A stretch of DNA of 64,000 bases from an uncultured Clostridia bacterium (GTDB lineage: Bacteria > Bacillota > Clostridia > UBA1381), in assembly GCA_947626135.1 (NCBI GenBank), contig CANQQZ010000002.1, forward strand, positions 1-64,000, given 5' to 3'. The notes under the pieces are model-generated. The model made no database searches, was not told the DNA's origin, and was given only the letters and a program-made list of their open reading frames with translations. The position numbers and the translations under genes are program-made. Numbering within the stretch: the stretch's first letter is position 1; each line of letters starts with the position of its first letter. Below are positions 33,486-42,179 of this stretch, in pieces.

Positions 33486-34862
33486 ATGGAGAATTTAGTT
33501 ATCGATATTCTTGAAATCACGATACCCGTAAGCATATTCATTGTTATATTGCTTTTGTGCGCGCCGATTTTAAAGCGAGGCTTCGTGTCAAAATGGCGTT
33601 ATTGCATGTGGCTGTTTGTGGCGATACGGCTTATATTGCCGCTCAGACTGAATATAGCCGGTTTCGTCACGCTGACCGTTCCGGTCGGTCCGAACGCGGC
33701 GGCAGCGGGATATCAGACTGCCGCGTGGGCATCCCTGCCCCGGCTGATTACGGTTATATGGCTTGTCGGAGCTGTTATATTCGCCGCATATCAAACGGCA
33801 TGCTATCTGGCCTTCTCCAAAATCGTGCGCAGATGGTCACGGCAAATCACGGACAAGCGTATTCTCGCGGCGGCGCGGCAAGCGGCGGCCTCCGCGGGAG
33901 TAAAACGAAATTTTAAAATAAAATATTGCAGGGCTGTCTCAACGCCCATGATATTCGGCATATTTAAACCGGCTCTGCTTCTGCCGGACATTGATTTCAC
34001 CGATACGGAGCTGTCGATAATACTGCGGCACGAGCTGGTGCATATGAAGCGGCACGATATATGGTATAAGCTGCTCATCATGGCTGCGCGAACAGAGCAT
34101 TGGTTTAATCCCTTAGTTCATCTGATGGCGCGGGCGGCGGATACCGATATGGAGCTTGCGTGTGATGCCGAGGTGGTCAGAAATCAAAGCTCCGCCTATC
34201 GGCGCGGCTATTGTGAAACAATAATGCGTCTGGTCCATAACTGCCGCGGACGGGGCACCGCGCTGTCCACATGCTTCTTTTTCTCGAAGAGAACGGTCCT
34301 GGAGCGCTTCCATGAAATACTCGATGAAAGGATCAAGCGCAGAGGTGCGCTGACCTTCTGTATAATCGCCGTATCGGTAGCCGTATCCGGAGAGGCGATA
34401 ACGTTTGCTGCCGACGGTATCGCCGGTGTAATCGAGGATGAGTTTAAAATCGCCGAGCAGTCCGCAGACGCGCCGATACCATCGCCGGCGGAGGAAACGG
34501 GCGCCGCGGAAAATGTCGGTCCGGCGGAGGAGCAATATTCCGATGAGGATGATTTCGGGTATCGGACGATCGACGATTACGGCGCCGCGGAAAGCTATTC
34601 CGGCGAATCGGACAGCCCCGCCGCCTACTCATACGAATCGGACGGGGACGAGCCGGAATACTATCCCCCAAAATCCGAATACGATTCGTATCATACTGAT
34701 TACGCGGAGGAAACCGGGTCCGATTTGACGGAGCTGCAAAGCGCGCCCGATTATGTTTCCGAAGACGGCAGCCGTGAGACATACCTTCTCGACGACGGCT
34801 CCACGGCGATAGTCCGGTACGACGGAGATATTCCGGACACGGGATATATATTGGTGAAATAA
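33486..34862 (+). CDS. BlaR1-like M56 membrane protease without penicillin sensor
   Basis: BlaR1/MecR1 proteins sense a ligand outside the cell and inactivate BlaI by gluzincin proteolysis. The 458-residue protein has four predicted membrane helices, the zinc motif HELVH at about residue 182, followed by MKRHD, WFNPLVHLMARAAD and ELACDAEVV, all typical of M56. After the last helix (about 290-310) the penicillin-binding sensor of true BlaR1 is missing. In its place is a tail of about 150 residues rich in Tyr, Ser, Asp, Glu and Pro, ending in a short ordered-looking segment (LLDDGSTAIVRYDGD). It therefore probably senses something other than beta-lactams, or relies on a partner. The start codon abuts the repressor stop. 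Confidence 0.88.
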   Translation: MENLVIDILEITIPVSIFIVILLLCAPILKRGFVSKWRYCMWLFVAIRLILPLRLNIAGFVTLTVPVGPNAAAAGYQTAAWASLPRLITVIWLVGAVIFAAYQTACYLAFSKIVRRWSRQITDKRILAAARQAAASAGVKRNFKIKYCRAVSTPMIFGIFKPALLLPDIDFTDTELSIILRHELVHMKRHDIWYKLLIMAARTEHWFNPLVHLMARAADTDMELACDAEVVRNQSSAYRRGYCETIMRLVHNCRGRGTALSTCFFFSKRTVLERFHEILDERIKRRGALTFCIIAVSVAVSGEAITFAADGIAGVIEDEFKIAEQSADAPIPSPAEETGAAENVGPAEEQYSDEDDFGYRTIDDYGAAESYSGESDSPAAYSYESDGDEPEYYPPKSEYDSYHTDYAEETGSDLTELQSAPDYVSEDGSRETYLLDDGSTAIVRYDGDIPDTGYILVK

Positions 34863-34890
34863 CGGTTTTTAAGGGTAAAAGGAGAACAGT

Positions 34891-37407
34891 ATGAAAATTT
34901 TAAAAGGATTGACCGCTGTAATACTGACCGCGGGAATGGCGGCGTCAGCCGTTCCCGCGTCCGCCTCAGGCGGAACGTCCGCTTCGGGCGGAACGTCCGC
35001 TTCGGGCCCGGACAACATACCGTGGATAACGGTATCGTCATGGGCATATCCGGACGTAAGCAATTTCCGCAGGGTCGTGGAGATGCCTGATATGTTCGCG
35101 GACGTGACCGACTATACGCAGCCGATAACGCGTATGCAGCTCGCGCAGCTGCTCGGCGCGACGCTGAAAAGCGCTGGTGAAATATACGATTACGACAGCC
35201 GTGATTCGTATCCGGACAGGTATGAGGACACGGACGATCCGGCGGCGGGAGTGCTGAAGGATTATAATATAATGCGCGGCGAGCCGACAGGCGAGGATGA
35301 ATACGGGGCGACGCTGTATAATTTTTATCCCGACCGCCTGCTGACGCGCGAGGAGCTGGCGGCGGTACTGCGCAGGACAAGGAGGTTTTACCGTCTGGAC
35401 ATATTTGACCCGGATGAAAAAGTCATGGCGGAGGACATAGCCGACTACGATGATATTTCCGGCTACGCGAGGGAGGACGTACTCGATGTGATGGGATGCG
35501 GGCTGATGAACGGCGTGGGCGGCGGCAGATTCGCGCCGAAGGACAGGCTGACGATCGAACAGACGGTTGTCACGCTATACCGCCTGTTCCGGCAGATGCC
35601 GCTTACTCCGGCGGCGGACGGCGCGGGGCTTCCCGACGGGCAGGAATTTAATCAATTTAAAAACGGCGTTACCGAGGAACGAAGCGGGAACACGCTGTAT
35701 TTAAAGCGCGGCGGCGCCGCTCTTATGGAATTTGAGACGGATATTTACGAGAACGTATTCTGTGCCGACAGCGACGGCGTAACGTATGCGGCGGCAGAAA
35801 ACACGTATGACCGCACGGATGTGTACAACGCGGACACAAAGGAGCTGCTGTTCCGCATACCGTACCCGGTTTACGACGCGCAAAGCGATTATATAATCAC
35901 CAAATCGTCCGATACCGGAAAATGTACGTTCGGTCTGTACGGCTACGACGGGAACGAGGCGCTTGAGCCAAAGTACAGCCTTAACGAGATCGATATTTTA
36001 AAGGCGAATAATTTTGTCCCGCCGGAGGATGAATACCGCGCTCCCGACGGCTGGGTTTATTACTTCGATTATAGCGACGGGCATCTATACAGAATAGATA
36101 CGAACGGCGAGAATGAGCAAAAGCTTTCCGACAACAGCTGCTATGACCCGGCATATGTAAACGGCTGGCTTTATTATACCGTGCGCGGCGCGGACGAGAA
36201 TAAGCTGTACACCATGCGCGCCGACGGCAAATACGAGCAGCGGCTTACCGATGAGTGCGCGGGTGTGATAAAGTGCGGAAAGCGCGTGTACGATGAGGAC
36301 CGACCGTCCGGAGATATGGGAGATGTTATCATAAACGGCAGGAACCTCGGCGATATTATCACTCCGTATTTTGACGGCGAGTGGGTGTATTATTTTGAGA
36401 CGGTCAACGAGTATAAAACGCTCGGCAATCTATGGCGTGTCAGGATGAACGAGGACGGCACGGCGGTAAAGGAAAAGGTAAGCGACGAGATATTCGGCTG
36501 CGATAATCTGCACAGCGCCGCCGCGAGCTTCGCCAATCAGCAGAATGACGGGAAATTGTATCTTCTTAATTCGGACAGGGATAAGCTTTATATTTTCGGC
36601 GGCGGAGACGAAAGGGTGATCGAGGCGAATATAAACGAGTTCGGATTTTACGGCGATAAGCTTGTGATGTCGGTAATCACAGGCGAAACGGACGAAAACG
36701 GAAAGAGCGTGACGGAGGTTTACCTTGCGGAGCCGGACGGCTCGGACATACGCATATGGCAGGACGGGAACAGCGTGCTGAATATTGGTACGGTCGATTG
36801 GTTCGACACGTATGTCGATCCCGAAACGGGCGCAACAAAGTATAATACCGTTTATTACGGCGCCAGCAACGAGCGCTTCACGGTATACGCCGTAAATATC
36901 CTTGTGCCGCACGGCAGGAACGGGATGATGGGCGGAATATACGGACTGCATGTGATGGCGGCGGACGGTACGGACAGCGAGGTATGCGCCGGAAGCTGGC
37001 AGGGCGGCATTGAGAGAACAGGCGATATACTGTACTATACGAAAAGCGAAATGAAGGACGGGCGCATGAGCGGCGTTCTGATGGCGTATGATATGAACAC
37101 GGGCGAGCAGACGCGCATGGCGGATGATGTGAACAGATTGACACACGCCGGAACATCGGAGACGAGCGGGGATTTCCTGCTGTATGAGGATAACGGCGGC
37201 AATATCTGGCGGTACAATATTACAGACGGGAAACCGGCGGAGATATTCCCGAACGCGAATCTGAAAAAATACGGCGCGGCTGCCGATTGGAGCAACAGCG
37301 ATAACAGCTTTTTCAAGATTGATACGGACGGCGATTTCACGACAATCGTGGATAACGGCGCGGCGATCTACGTGCCGGACGGATTCCCGGTAAACGTTAC
37401 GCCGTAA
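34891..37407 (+). CDS. SLH-domain exoprotein with DUF5050-like beta-propeller
   Basis: The 838-residue protein has a signal peptide (1-25), a short GTSASG repeat and three SLH-like segments at about 40-95, 105-170 and 185-240, which usually anchor proteins to pyruvylated wall polysaccharide. From about 265 to the end it shows repeated YY-D-x-LYRIDTNGENEQKLSD and GWLYYTV-type strands, as in DUF5050/WD-like beta-propellers. No catalytic residues are recognisable. It lies 28 bases after the blaR-like gene with AAAAGGAGA, so it is the third gene of that operon and the probable output or sensing partner of the BlaI/BlaR system. A terminator follows. Confidence 0.8.
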   Translation: MKILKGLTAVILTAGMAASAVPASASGGTSASGGTSASGPDNIPWITVSSWAYPDVSNFRRVVEMPDMFADVTDYTQPITRMQLAQLLGATLKSAGEIYDYDSRDSYPDRYEDTDDPAAGVLKDYNIMRGEPTGEDEYGATLYNFYPDRLLTREELAAVLRRTRRFYRLDIFDPDEKVMAEDIADYDDISGYAREDVLDVMGCGLMNGVGGGRFAPKDRLTIEQTVVTLYRLFRQMPLTPAADGAGLPDGQEFNQFKNGVTEERSGNTLYLKRGGAALMEFETDIYENVFCADSDGVTYAAAENTYDRTDVYNADTKELLFRIPYPVYDAQSDYIITKSSDTGKCTFGLYGYDGNEALEPKYSLNEIDILKANNFVPPEDEYRAPDGWVYYFDYSDGHLYRIDTNGENEQKLSDNSCYDPAYVNGWLYYTVRGADENKLYTMRADGKYEQRLTDECAGVIKCGKRVYDEDRPSGDMGDVIINGRNLGDIITPYFDGEWVYYFETVNEYKTLGNLWRVRMNEDGTAVKEKVSDEIFGCDNLHSAAASFANQQNDGKLYLLNSDRDKLYIFGGGDERVIEANINEFGFYGDKLVMSVITGETDENGKSVTEVYLAEPDGSDIRIWQDGNSVLNIGTVDWFDTYVDPETGATKYNTVYYGASNERFTVYAVNILVPHGRNGMMGGIYGLHVMAADGTDSEVCAGSWQGGIERTGDILYYTKSEMKDGRMSGVLMAYDMNTGEQTRMADDVNRLTHAGTSETSGDFLLYEDNGGNIWRYNITDGKPAEIFPNANLKKYGAAADWSNSDNSFFKIDTDGDFTTIVDNGAAIYVPDGFPVNVTP

Positions 37408-37443
37408 ATAACGAAGTCCGCTCTCCCCGCGGGACAAGGTATC

Positions 37444-37477
37444 AAAAAGCGTATCGAACCGGACGATACGCTTTTTT
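37444..37477 (+). terminator. Terminator of the blaI-blaR-SLH operon
   Basis: AAAAAGCGTATCG pairs with CGATACGCTTTTTT across a 7-base loop; 37 bases after the SLH gene stop. Confidence 0.88.
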
Positions 37478-37535
37478 GACCGATATAGAACATATAATTG
37501 TCTTTGCATACGCAAAGATATCCGCCGGATGCTCA

Positions 37536-37564
37536 AAGAACCGCCCGCCGGCGGTTCTTTTTAA
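37536..37564. terminator. Terminator between convergent SLH and acyltransferase genes
   Basis: GAACCGCC and GGCGGTTC pair across a CGCC loop; T-rich on the plus side, AAAG on the other, so it may serve both strands. A small TCTTTGC/GCAAAGA hairpin lies at 37501-37518. Confidence 0.65.
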
Positions 37565-37571
37565 GCTTCGG

Positions 37572-38651
37572 TTATTTTTTGTTTTTCGGGGAATGTGAAA
37601 ATAATTTTTCAGGCAGCGGCACAGACTCGAATCTGCTGAATATAGCTGAAAATCCGGCGCAAAGCAGAAATGCGATGACAAAGCAGATTCCGGCTTTCAG
37701 AAATTCGGCGGCGGATACGGCGGGAAGCGGTATATAACTTGTTATTATTATCGCCGTAAGGAAAGCGAAGGGCTGATACAGAAATACAGTCAGGCTGTGC
37801 ATCTCATATTGCCCGAATATTTTACGGGATATTCCGGAGCTTTCGCTGATCTTCCTAAATATCCGATCCAAGGGAAAAAGCAGCAGCCCGATCGCGCTCA
37901 TAATCATGAACGAGTATATCATGAATATAATGTTGGGCGGAAACTTATTATTTTGCATATCCAGGGAAATTCCGCGTTTACCCGCCAGTATCAGCATCAC
38001 CAGGCTGAACGCGAAAACAGCCAAAAGATATTTCTGTGCCTTTTTCTCTTGTATCGATGCTTTAATATTACTGTAAAACATACCGATATATGTCCACATG
38101 CCGAAAAATAATATATATTGCCCCTGTTTGAATTTAAAAACGCAAGCAGCTATATACAATGCTATAAACAAAAATACAGCTTTCCAGTTTAGCTTTGTCT
38201 CTTTTAACCGCAGCATAAACGGCATCAGCAGGACAATTCCCAGGTATACTGGAATATACCACAACGCCCATGTCATATATGAAAAAGACGTTATTTGTCT
38301 GTTAAACGGCAAAAACCAGGATATCAATAAATGCGCAAAATTATTTGCGGGTACAGCGCCGCCGCATGAGAATAAATATATTATTATGCATATCACGGCG
38401 TATATCCAATATGGGATCAATATTTTCCAGAAACGCTTAAAAACAAAGTTTCCGTAACCGGTCGCTTTCGAATAGGCATTGCTTGCTCCTGTTACAAAAA
38501 ACAGTAACGGCATTTCAAATAAGAAAAATGATTTGACGACAGCAGCGTTTCCGTATGCAAAAAATCCGGTCCAATACAATACATGAACAATTATGACTTG
38601 TATCATAGAGAATCCGCGCAGCCTGTCCAGCATTTTATCACGTGATACCAT
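37572..38651 (-). CDS. Acyltransferase 3 family membrane protein
   Basis: Acyltransferase 3 proteins O-acylate extracytoplasmic glycans or cell-wall sugars using a membrane-passed acyl donor. The 359-residue protein starts with DRLRGFSMIQVIIVHVLYW, where the family's D-x-L-R-G-x-x-x-x-x-x-V-x-x-H pattern is clear, and shows about ten membrane segments and a basic C-terminal tail. Start 38651 follows GGGAGGACTGGGACA; further upstream in-frame ATGs lack a site. Substrate is unknown; it stands alone between the SLH gene and nadB. Confidence 0.82.
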   Translation of the reverse strand: MVSRDKMLDRLRGFSMIQVIIVHVLYWTGFFAYGNAAVVKSFFLFEMPLLFFVTGASNAYSKATGYGNFVFKRFWKILIPYWIYAVICIIIYLFSCGGAVPANNFAHLLISWFLPFNRQITSFSYMTWALWYIPVYLGIVLLMPFMLRLKETKLNWKAVFLFIALYIAACVFKFKQGQYILFFGMWTYIGMFYSNIKASIQEKKAQKYLLAVFAFSLVMLILAGKRGISLDMQNNKFPPNIIFMIYSFMIMSAIGLLLFPLDRIFRKISESSGISRKIFGQYEMHSLTVFLYQPFAFLTAIIITSYIPLPAVSAAEFLKAGICFVIAFLLCAGFSAIFSRFESVPLPEKLFSHSPKNKK

Positions 38652-38810
38652 TGTCCCAGTCCTCCCAAACATCTTTACAAAGAATAGTATCACAATTTTC
38701 CTCATCGGTCAAGTAATACGGCAGGATTTGTCCTTTCCCGGTTAATCGTCCCGGAAAATCTCCGGATCGCGGGAGGCGGAATGCGCTGTTTTCGGTATAA
38801 AATCATATAA

Positions 38811-38846
38811 ATATCTTTACATATGTCTTGACATATGTAAAGATAT
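38811..38846 (+). promoter_or_regulatory. 36-bp perfect palindrome at the nadB promoter (NiaR operator)
   Basis: Two 17-base arms (38811-38827 and 38830-38846) are exact reverse complements around a central TT. Each arm contains ACATATGT next to the centre. The -35 box TTGACA is the centre of the palindrome, so a bound regulator would block RNA polymerase. Because the NAD repressor gene niaR is the third gene of this operon, NiaR is the expected ligand. Confidence 0.75.
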
Positions 38847-38856
38847 CTGCTATAAT
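38828..38856 (+). promoter_or_regulatory. Consensus promoter of nadB-nadC-niaR
   Basis: A perfect TTGACA (38828-38833) and TATAAT (38851-38856) with a 17-base spacer. The predicted start of transcription lies near 38863, which argues against an ATG at 38868 as the nadB start. Confidence 0.85.
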
Positions 38857-38921
38857 ATGGATACATTATGGCAAACACGCCCTGCGCAGCGCGCTCGGCA
38901 GACAAGAAGGGTATATTCGAT

Positions 38922-40220
38922 ATGGAAGCTGATGTTGTAATAGCGGGAACGGGAGTCGCGGGATTATATACTGCGCTTAACCTGCCCGAGGACACAAAAA
39001 TTATAATGGTAACGAAGGCGGCGGTTGACGAAAACGATTCCTTCCTCGCCCAGGGCGGCATATGCGTATTAAAGGATCCGTCAGATTATAACAGTTATTT
39101 CGAGGACACGATGAAGGCGGGACATTATGAAAACAACAGGAAGAGCGTTGAGATTATGATCAGGTCATCGCCCGACATTATAAATGATTTAATGAGCCTC
39201 GGGGTTGAATTTGCCCGCGGCGCGGACGGCAATCTTGAATACACAAAGGAAGGCGCTCATTCAAAGCCGCGCATACTGTTTCACGAGGATATCACCGGAA
39301 AGGAGATTACGTCTCATCTCCTCGCGCGCGTGAGGACGCTCAAAAACGTTGTCATCCGCGAGCATTTCACTATGGTTGATATTATCGAGCAAAACGGCAG
39401 ATGTGTCGGCATTATAGGCAGATCCGCGTCTGGCAGATATGAGGCGATATACGCAAAATTCACCATGCTTGCAACGGGCGGCGTAGGCGGATTGTACGCC
39501 AATACCACAAATTACCGCCACCTGAAGGGCGATTCCCTGGCGATTTGTAAAAATCACGGCATAGAGCTTGAAAATATAGACTACGTTCAAATTCATCCGA
39601 CAACGCTTTATTCCAAAAAAAAGGGACGGCGGTTCCTTATTTCCGAATCGGTCAGAGGCGAGGGCGCAAAGCTTTACGGCGCGGATATGAAACGGTTCGT
39701 GGATGAGCTTCTGCCCCGTGATTTGCTTACCAAGGAAATAGAAAAGCAGATGAAAAAGGACGGTAAGCCTTACGTATGGCTGTCAATGGTCCCGCTCGGC
39801 GCAGATATGATAAAAACCCATTTTCCCAATATTTACAAGCGCTGCCTCGAGGAAGGCTACGATGCGACAAAGGAATGCGTGCCCGTCGTACCGGCACAGC
39901 ACTATTTCATGGGCGGAATAAAGGTCGACAGCGACAGCCGTACCGGTATGCCCGGGCTGTACGCGGCAGGCGAAACAAGCTGCAACGGCGTTCACGGGAG
40001 AAACAGGCTCGCCAGTAACTCGCTTCTGGAAAGCCTTGTCTTTGCAAAGCGCGCAGCTCAGACTATAACAAAGCAGCTGCCAGGCGCGGCGCACGAATAT
40101 GAGCCTGTGGAAATAGACGAAAGCCGTTACGCGGACTGCGCGGAACGGTATGCCGAAATAATACGCGAGGAAACGGAAAAGGAGAGAAAAGAGCATGAAC
40201 AATATAACAATGAAGCTTAA
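38922..40220 (+). CDS. nadB: L-aspartate oxidase
   Basis: NadB oxidises L-aspartate to iminoaspartate with FAD, the first step of de novo NAD synthesis. The 432-residue flavoprotein has the dinucleotide motif VIAGTGVAGLYTALNLP, LAQGGICVL, the active-site EGAHSKPRILFHEDITGKEI segment, and HGRNRLASNSLLESLVFAKRA. It is shorter than E. coli NadB (540 residues), with most of the C-terminal helical domain missing, which is common in Clostridia. ATG 38922 is preferred because AGAAGGG lies 10 bases before it; an upstream ATG at 38868 would start almost at the 5' end of the transcript. It overlaps nadC by 26 bases. Confidence 0.94.
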   Translation: MEADVVIAGTGVAGLYTALNLPEDTKIIMVTKAAVDENDSFLAQGGICVLKDPSDYNSYFEDTMKAGHYENNRKSVEIMIRSSPDIINDLMSLGVEFARGADGNLEYTKEGAHSKPRILFHEDITGKEITSHLLARVRTLKNVVIREHFTMVDIIEQNGRCVGIIGRSASGRYEAIYAKFTMLATGGVGGLYANTTNYRHLKGDSLAICKNHGIELENIDYVQIHPTTLYSKKKGRRFLISESVRGEGAKLYGADMKRFVDELLPRDLLTKEIEKQMKKDGKPYVWLSMVPLGADMIKTHFPNIYKRCLEEGYDATKECVPVVPAQHYFMGGIKVDSDSRTGMPGLYAAGETSCNGVHGRNRLASNSLLESLVFAKRAAQTITKQLPGAAHEYEPVEIDESRYADCAERYAEIIREETEKERKEHEQYNNEA

Positions 40221-41046
40221 CGCGGACGAGCTTATAAAGCTCGCGCTTTGCGAGGATATTACATCGGAGGATATCACCACAAATTCCGTAATGCCCGAAT
40301 ACCGAAAGGGCAAGGTGGAGCTGATATGCAAGCAGGACGGCGTGATCGCCGGTTTAGATGTATTTAAACGCGTTTTTGAGCTGCTTGATGATACGTTTGA
40401 AATCAGGTTCCATTGCAAGGACGGGGATTTTGTAAAAAAAGGCGATCTTGCCGCGGAGCTTACCGGCGACATACGCGCCCTTCTTTCAGGCGAACGCACC
40501 GCCCTTAATTATTTGCAGCGCATGAGCGGCATCGCCACATATACGCGCTCTATCGCCGCGCTTCTGGAGGGTACGAAAACCAGGCTTCTGGATACCCGCA
40601 AGACCACTCCCAATATGCGTATTTTTGAAAAATACGCTGTCAGGGTCGGAGGCGGCTTCAATCACAGATACAATCTTTCCGACGGTGTTCTGCTTAAGGA
40701 TAACCATATCGGAGCCGCCGGGAGTGTGCAAAAAGCCGTGGCAATGGCAAAGGAATACGCTCCGTTTGTGCGCAAAATCGAGATTGAGGTCGAAAATCTC
40801 GACATGGTTCGCGAAGCAGCAGACGCGGGCGCGGACATAATCATGCTTGACAATATGGATGTGGACACAATGAAAAAAGCCATTGAGATTATCAATGGGC
40901 GCGCACAGACCGAGTGCAGCGGCAATGTCACTCGCGAAAACGCGGAAAAACTCGTAAATATAGGCGTGGATTTTATATCGAGCGGGGCGCTGACACATTC
41001 GGCGCCGGCGCTTGATTTGTCGCTGAAAAATCTTCGCGCGGTGTAA
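40195..41046 (+). CDS. nadC: Nicotinate-nucleotide pyrophosphorylase (carboxylating)
   Basis: NadC converts quinolinate and PRPP to nicotinate mononucleotide with loss of CO2. The 283-residue protein shows EDITSEDITTNS, GERTALNYLQRMSGIATYTR, LLDTRKTTPNMRIFEKYAVRVGGGFNHRYNLSDGVLLKDNHI and the barrel-end ISSGALTHSAPALDLSLK. It is translated from inside the end of nadB (AAGGAG 10 bases ahead). The quinolinate synthase gene nadA, which works between NadB and NadC, is not in this operon. Confidence 0.96.
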   Translation: MNNITMKLNADELIKLALCEDITSEDITTNSVMPEYRKGKVELICKQDGVIAGLDVFKRVFELLDDTFEIRFHCKDGDFVKKGDLAAELTGDIRALLSGERTALNYLQRMSGIATYTRSIAALLEGTKTRLLDTRKTTPNMRIFEKYAVRVGGGFNHRYNLSDGVLLKDNHIGAAGSVQKAVAMAKEYAPFVRKIEIEVENLDMVREAADAGADIIMLDNMDVDTMKKAIEIINGRAQTECSGNVTRENAEKLVNIGVDFISSGALTHSAPALDLSLKNLRAV

Positions 41047-41059
41047 GAAGGGGTGCGGA

Positions 41060-41572
41060 ATGAACGGAGAAGAAAGACGCGAAAAGCTGTTTAATCATAT
41101 ACGCGGCTGTTCTGAGCCGGTATCTGCCAATACGCTCGCTTCAATTTACGGCGTATCACGTCAGGTTATAGTGCAGGACATTGCCCTTCTGAAGGCGGGC
41201 GGCTCGGACATTATATCAACTCACAAGGGGTACCTTATGAATTACAACGCAGCCTTTACGCGCGTTATTAAGGTGCGCCACACAGACGGGCAAATAGAGG
41301 ACGAGCTTCAGACTATCGTTGATTTGGGCGGGCGCGTTACAGACGTATTCGTATGGCACAGAGCGTTCGGGCGTGTCAACGCTAAGCTCTCGATCAAGTC
41401 AAGACGCGATATAAATCAGCTCCTGAGCGATTTAAGCACAGGAAAATCCTCGCCTCTTAAGAATATCACCGCCGGGTATCATTATCACACGGTCGAAGCG
41501 GATAATGAGGAAACCTTAAATGAAATAGAAACGGCGCTCAGCAATAAAAATTATCTGGCTCCGGAAATATAA
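41060..41572 (+). CDS. niaR: NAD biosynthesis repressor NiaR
   Basis: NiaR (YrxA) represses NAD synthesis or niacin uptake genes with nicotinate as co-repressor. The 170-residue protein has an N-terminal HTH_11 domain (PVSANTLASIYGVSRQVIVQDIALLK) and a C-terminal 3H domain with conserved histidines in KVRHTDGQIEDEL, DVFVWHRAFGRV and AGYHYHTVEA, which bind metal and ligand. It is the last gene of the nadBC operon, so the palindrome at the nadB promoter gives autoregulation. Confidence 0.92.
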   Translation: MNGEERREKLFNHIRGCSEPVSANTLASIYGVSRQVIVQDIALLKAGGSDIISTHKGYLMNYNAAFTRVIKVRHTDGQIEDELQTIVDLGGRVTDVFVWHRAFGRVNAKLSIKSRRDINQLLSDLSTGKSSPLKNITAGYHYHTVEADNEETLNEIETALSNKNYLAPEI

Positions 41573-41577
41573 AAGCG

Positions 41578-41612
41578 AAAAACGCGCCGTAAACATAACG
41601 GCGCGTTTTTAT
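41578..41612. terminator. Bidirectional terminator between niaR and fumarase beta
   Basis: AACGCGCCGT pairs with ACGGCGCGTT around AAACATA, with A and T runs on both flanks. It serves the convergent genes on each side. Confidence 0.88.
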
Positions 41613-41613
41613 A

Positions 41614-42165
41614 TCAGATTTTTCTGTATTCCCTCTGCCCTATCTCATAAATATCGCTGCCCTCACAGTCGATAAGCACGACCGCGGGGAAATCCTCGAC
41701 TGTCAATTTTCGTATCGCCTCCGTGCCCAAATCGCCGTAGGCTATAACCTCAGCCGATTTTATACATTCGGCTATAAGCGCTCCCGCGCCGCCCGTCGCG
41801 CCGAAATACACAGCGCCGCTGCGCTTCATCGCGTCAACGACCTCTTTACTCCGGGCGCCCTTGCCTATCATCGCGCCGAGACCGTTGTCAAGCAGCAACG
41901 GAGTGTACGCGTCCATGCGCCCCGATGTCGTCGGACCGCAAGAGCCTATTACCTCGCCCGGCTTCGCGGGGCAAGGACCGGCGTAATATATGACCTGATT
42001 TTCTAAATCAATAGGGAACGGTTCGCCGTTTTTGAAATTTGTTGTCATACGTTCATGAGCCGCGTCGCGCGCAGTATATATTGTTCCGCTTATAAGCACG
42101 CTGTCGCCGGCGTGAAGCTCCTTCATCTGCTCCTTTGATACCGGAGCCGTAATTTTTATCGCCAT
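41614..42165 (-). CDS. fumB: Fumarate hydratase class I, beta subunit
   Basis: Two-subunit class I fumarases and tartrate dehydratases use a 4Fe-4S cluster held by the alpha subunit; the beta subunit completes the active site. The 183-residue protein shows LHAGDSVLISGTIYTARDAAHERM, YYAGPCPAKPGEVIGSCGPTTSGRMD, MIGKGARS and GATGGAGALIAECIK, all typical of the C-terminal swivelling domain. The alpha subunit gene is not adjacent: the upstream neighbour is a secreted arabinofuranosidase 14 bases away. AGGAGGGGATAAGC precedes the ATG. Whether it acts on fumarate or tartrate cannot be told. Confidence 0.88.
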   Translation of the reverse strand: MAIKITAPVSKEQMKELHAGDSVLISGTIYTARDAAHERMTTNFKNGEPFPIDLENQVIYYAGPCPAKPGEVIGSCGPTTSGRMDAYTPLLLDNGLGAMIGKGARSKEVVDAMKRSGAVYFGATGGAGALIAECIKSAEVIAYGDLGTEAIRKLTVEDFPAVVLIDCEGSDIYEIGQREYRKI

Positions 42166-42179
42166 TGCTTATCCCCTCC

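Noticed and set aside
38868-38921. Upstream ATG of nadB at 38868
   Set aside because: It lies only about 5 bases after the predicted transcription start and lacks a ribosome binding site; ATG 38922 has both spacing and the conserved flavoprotein start.
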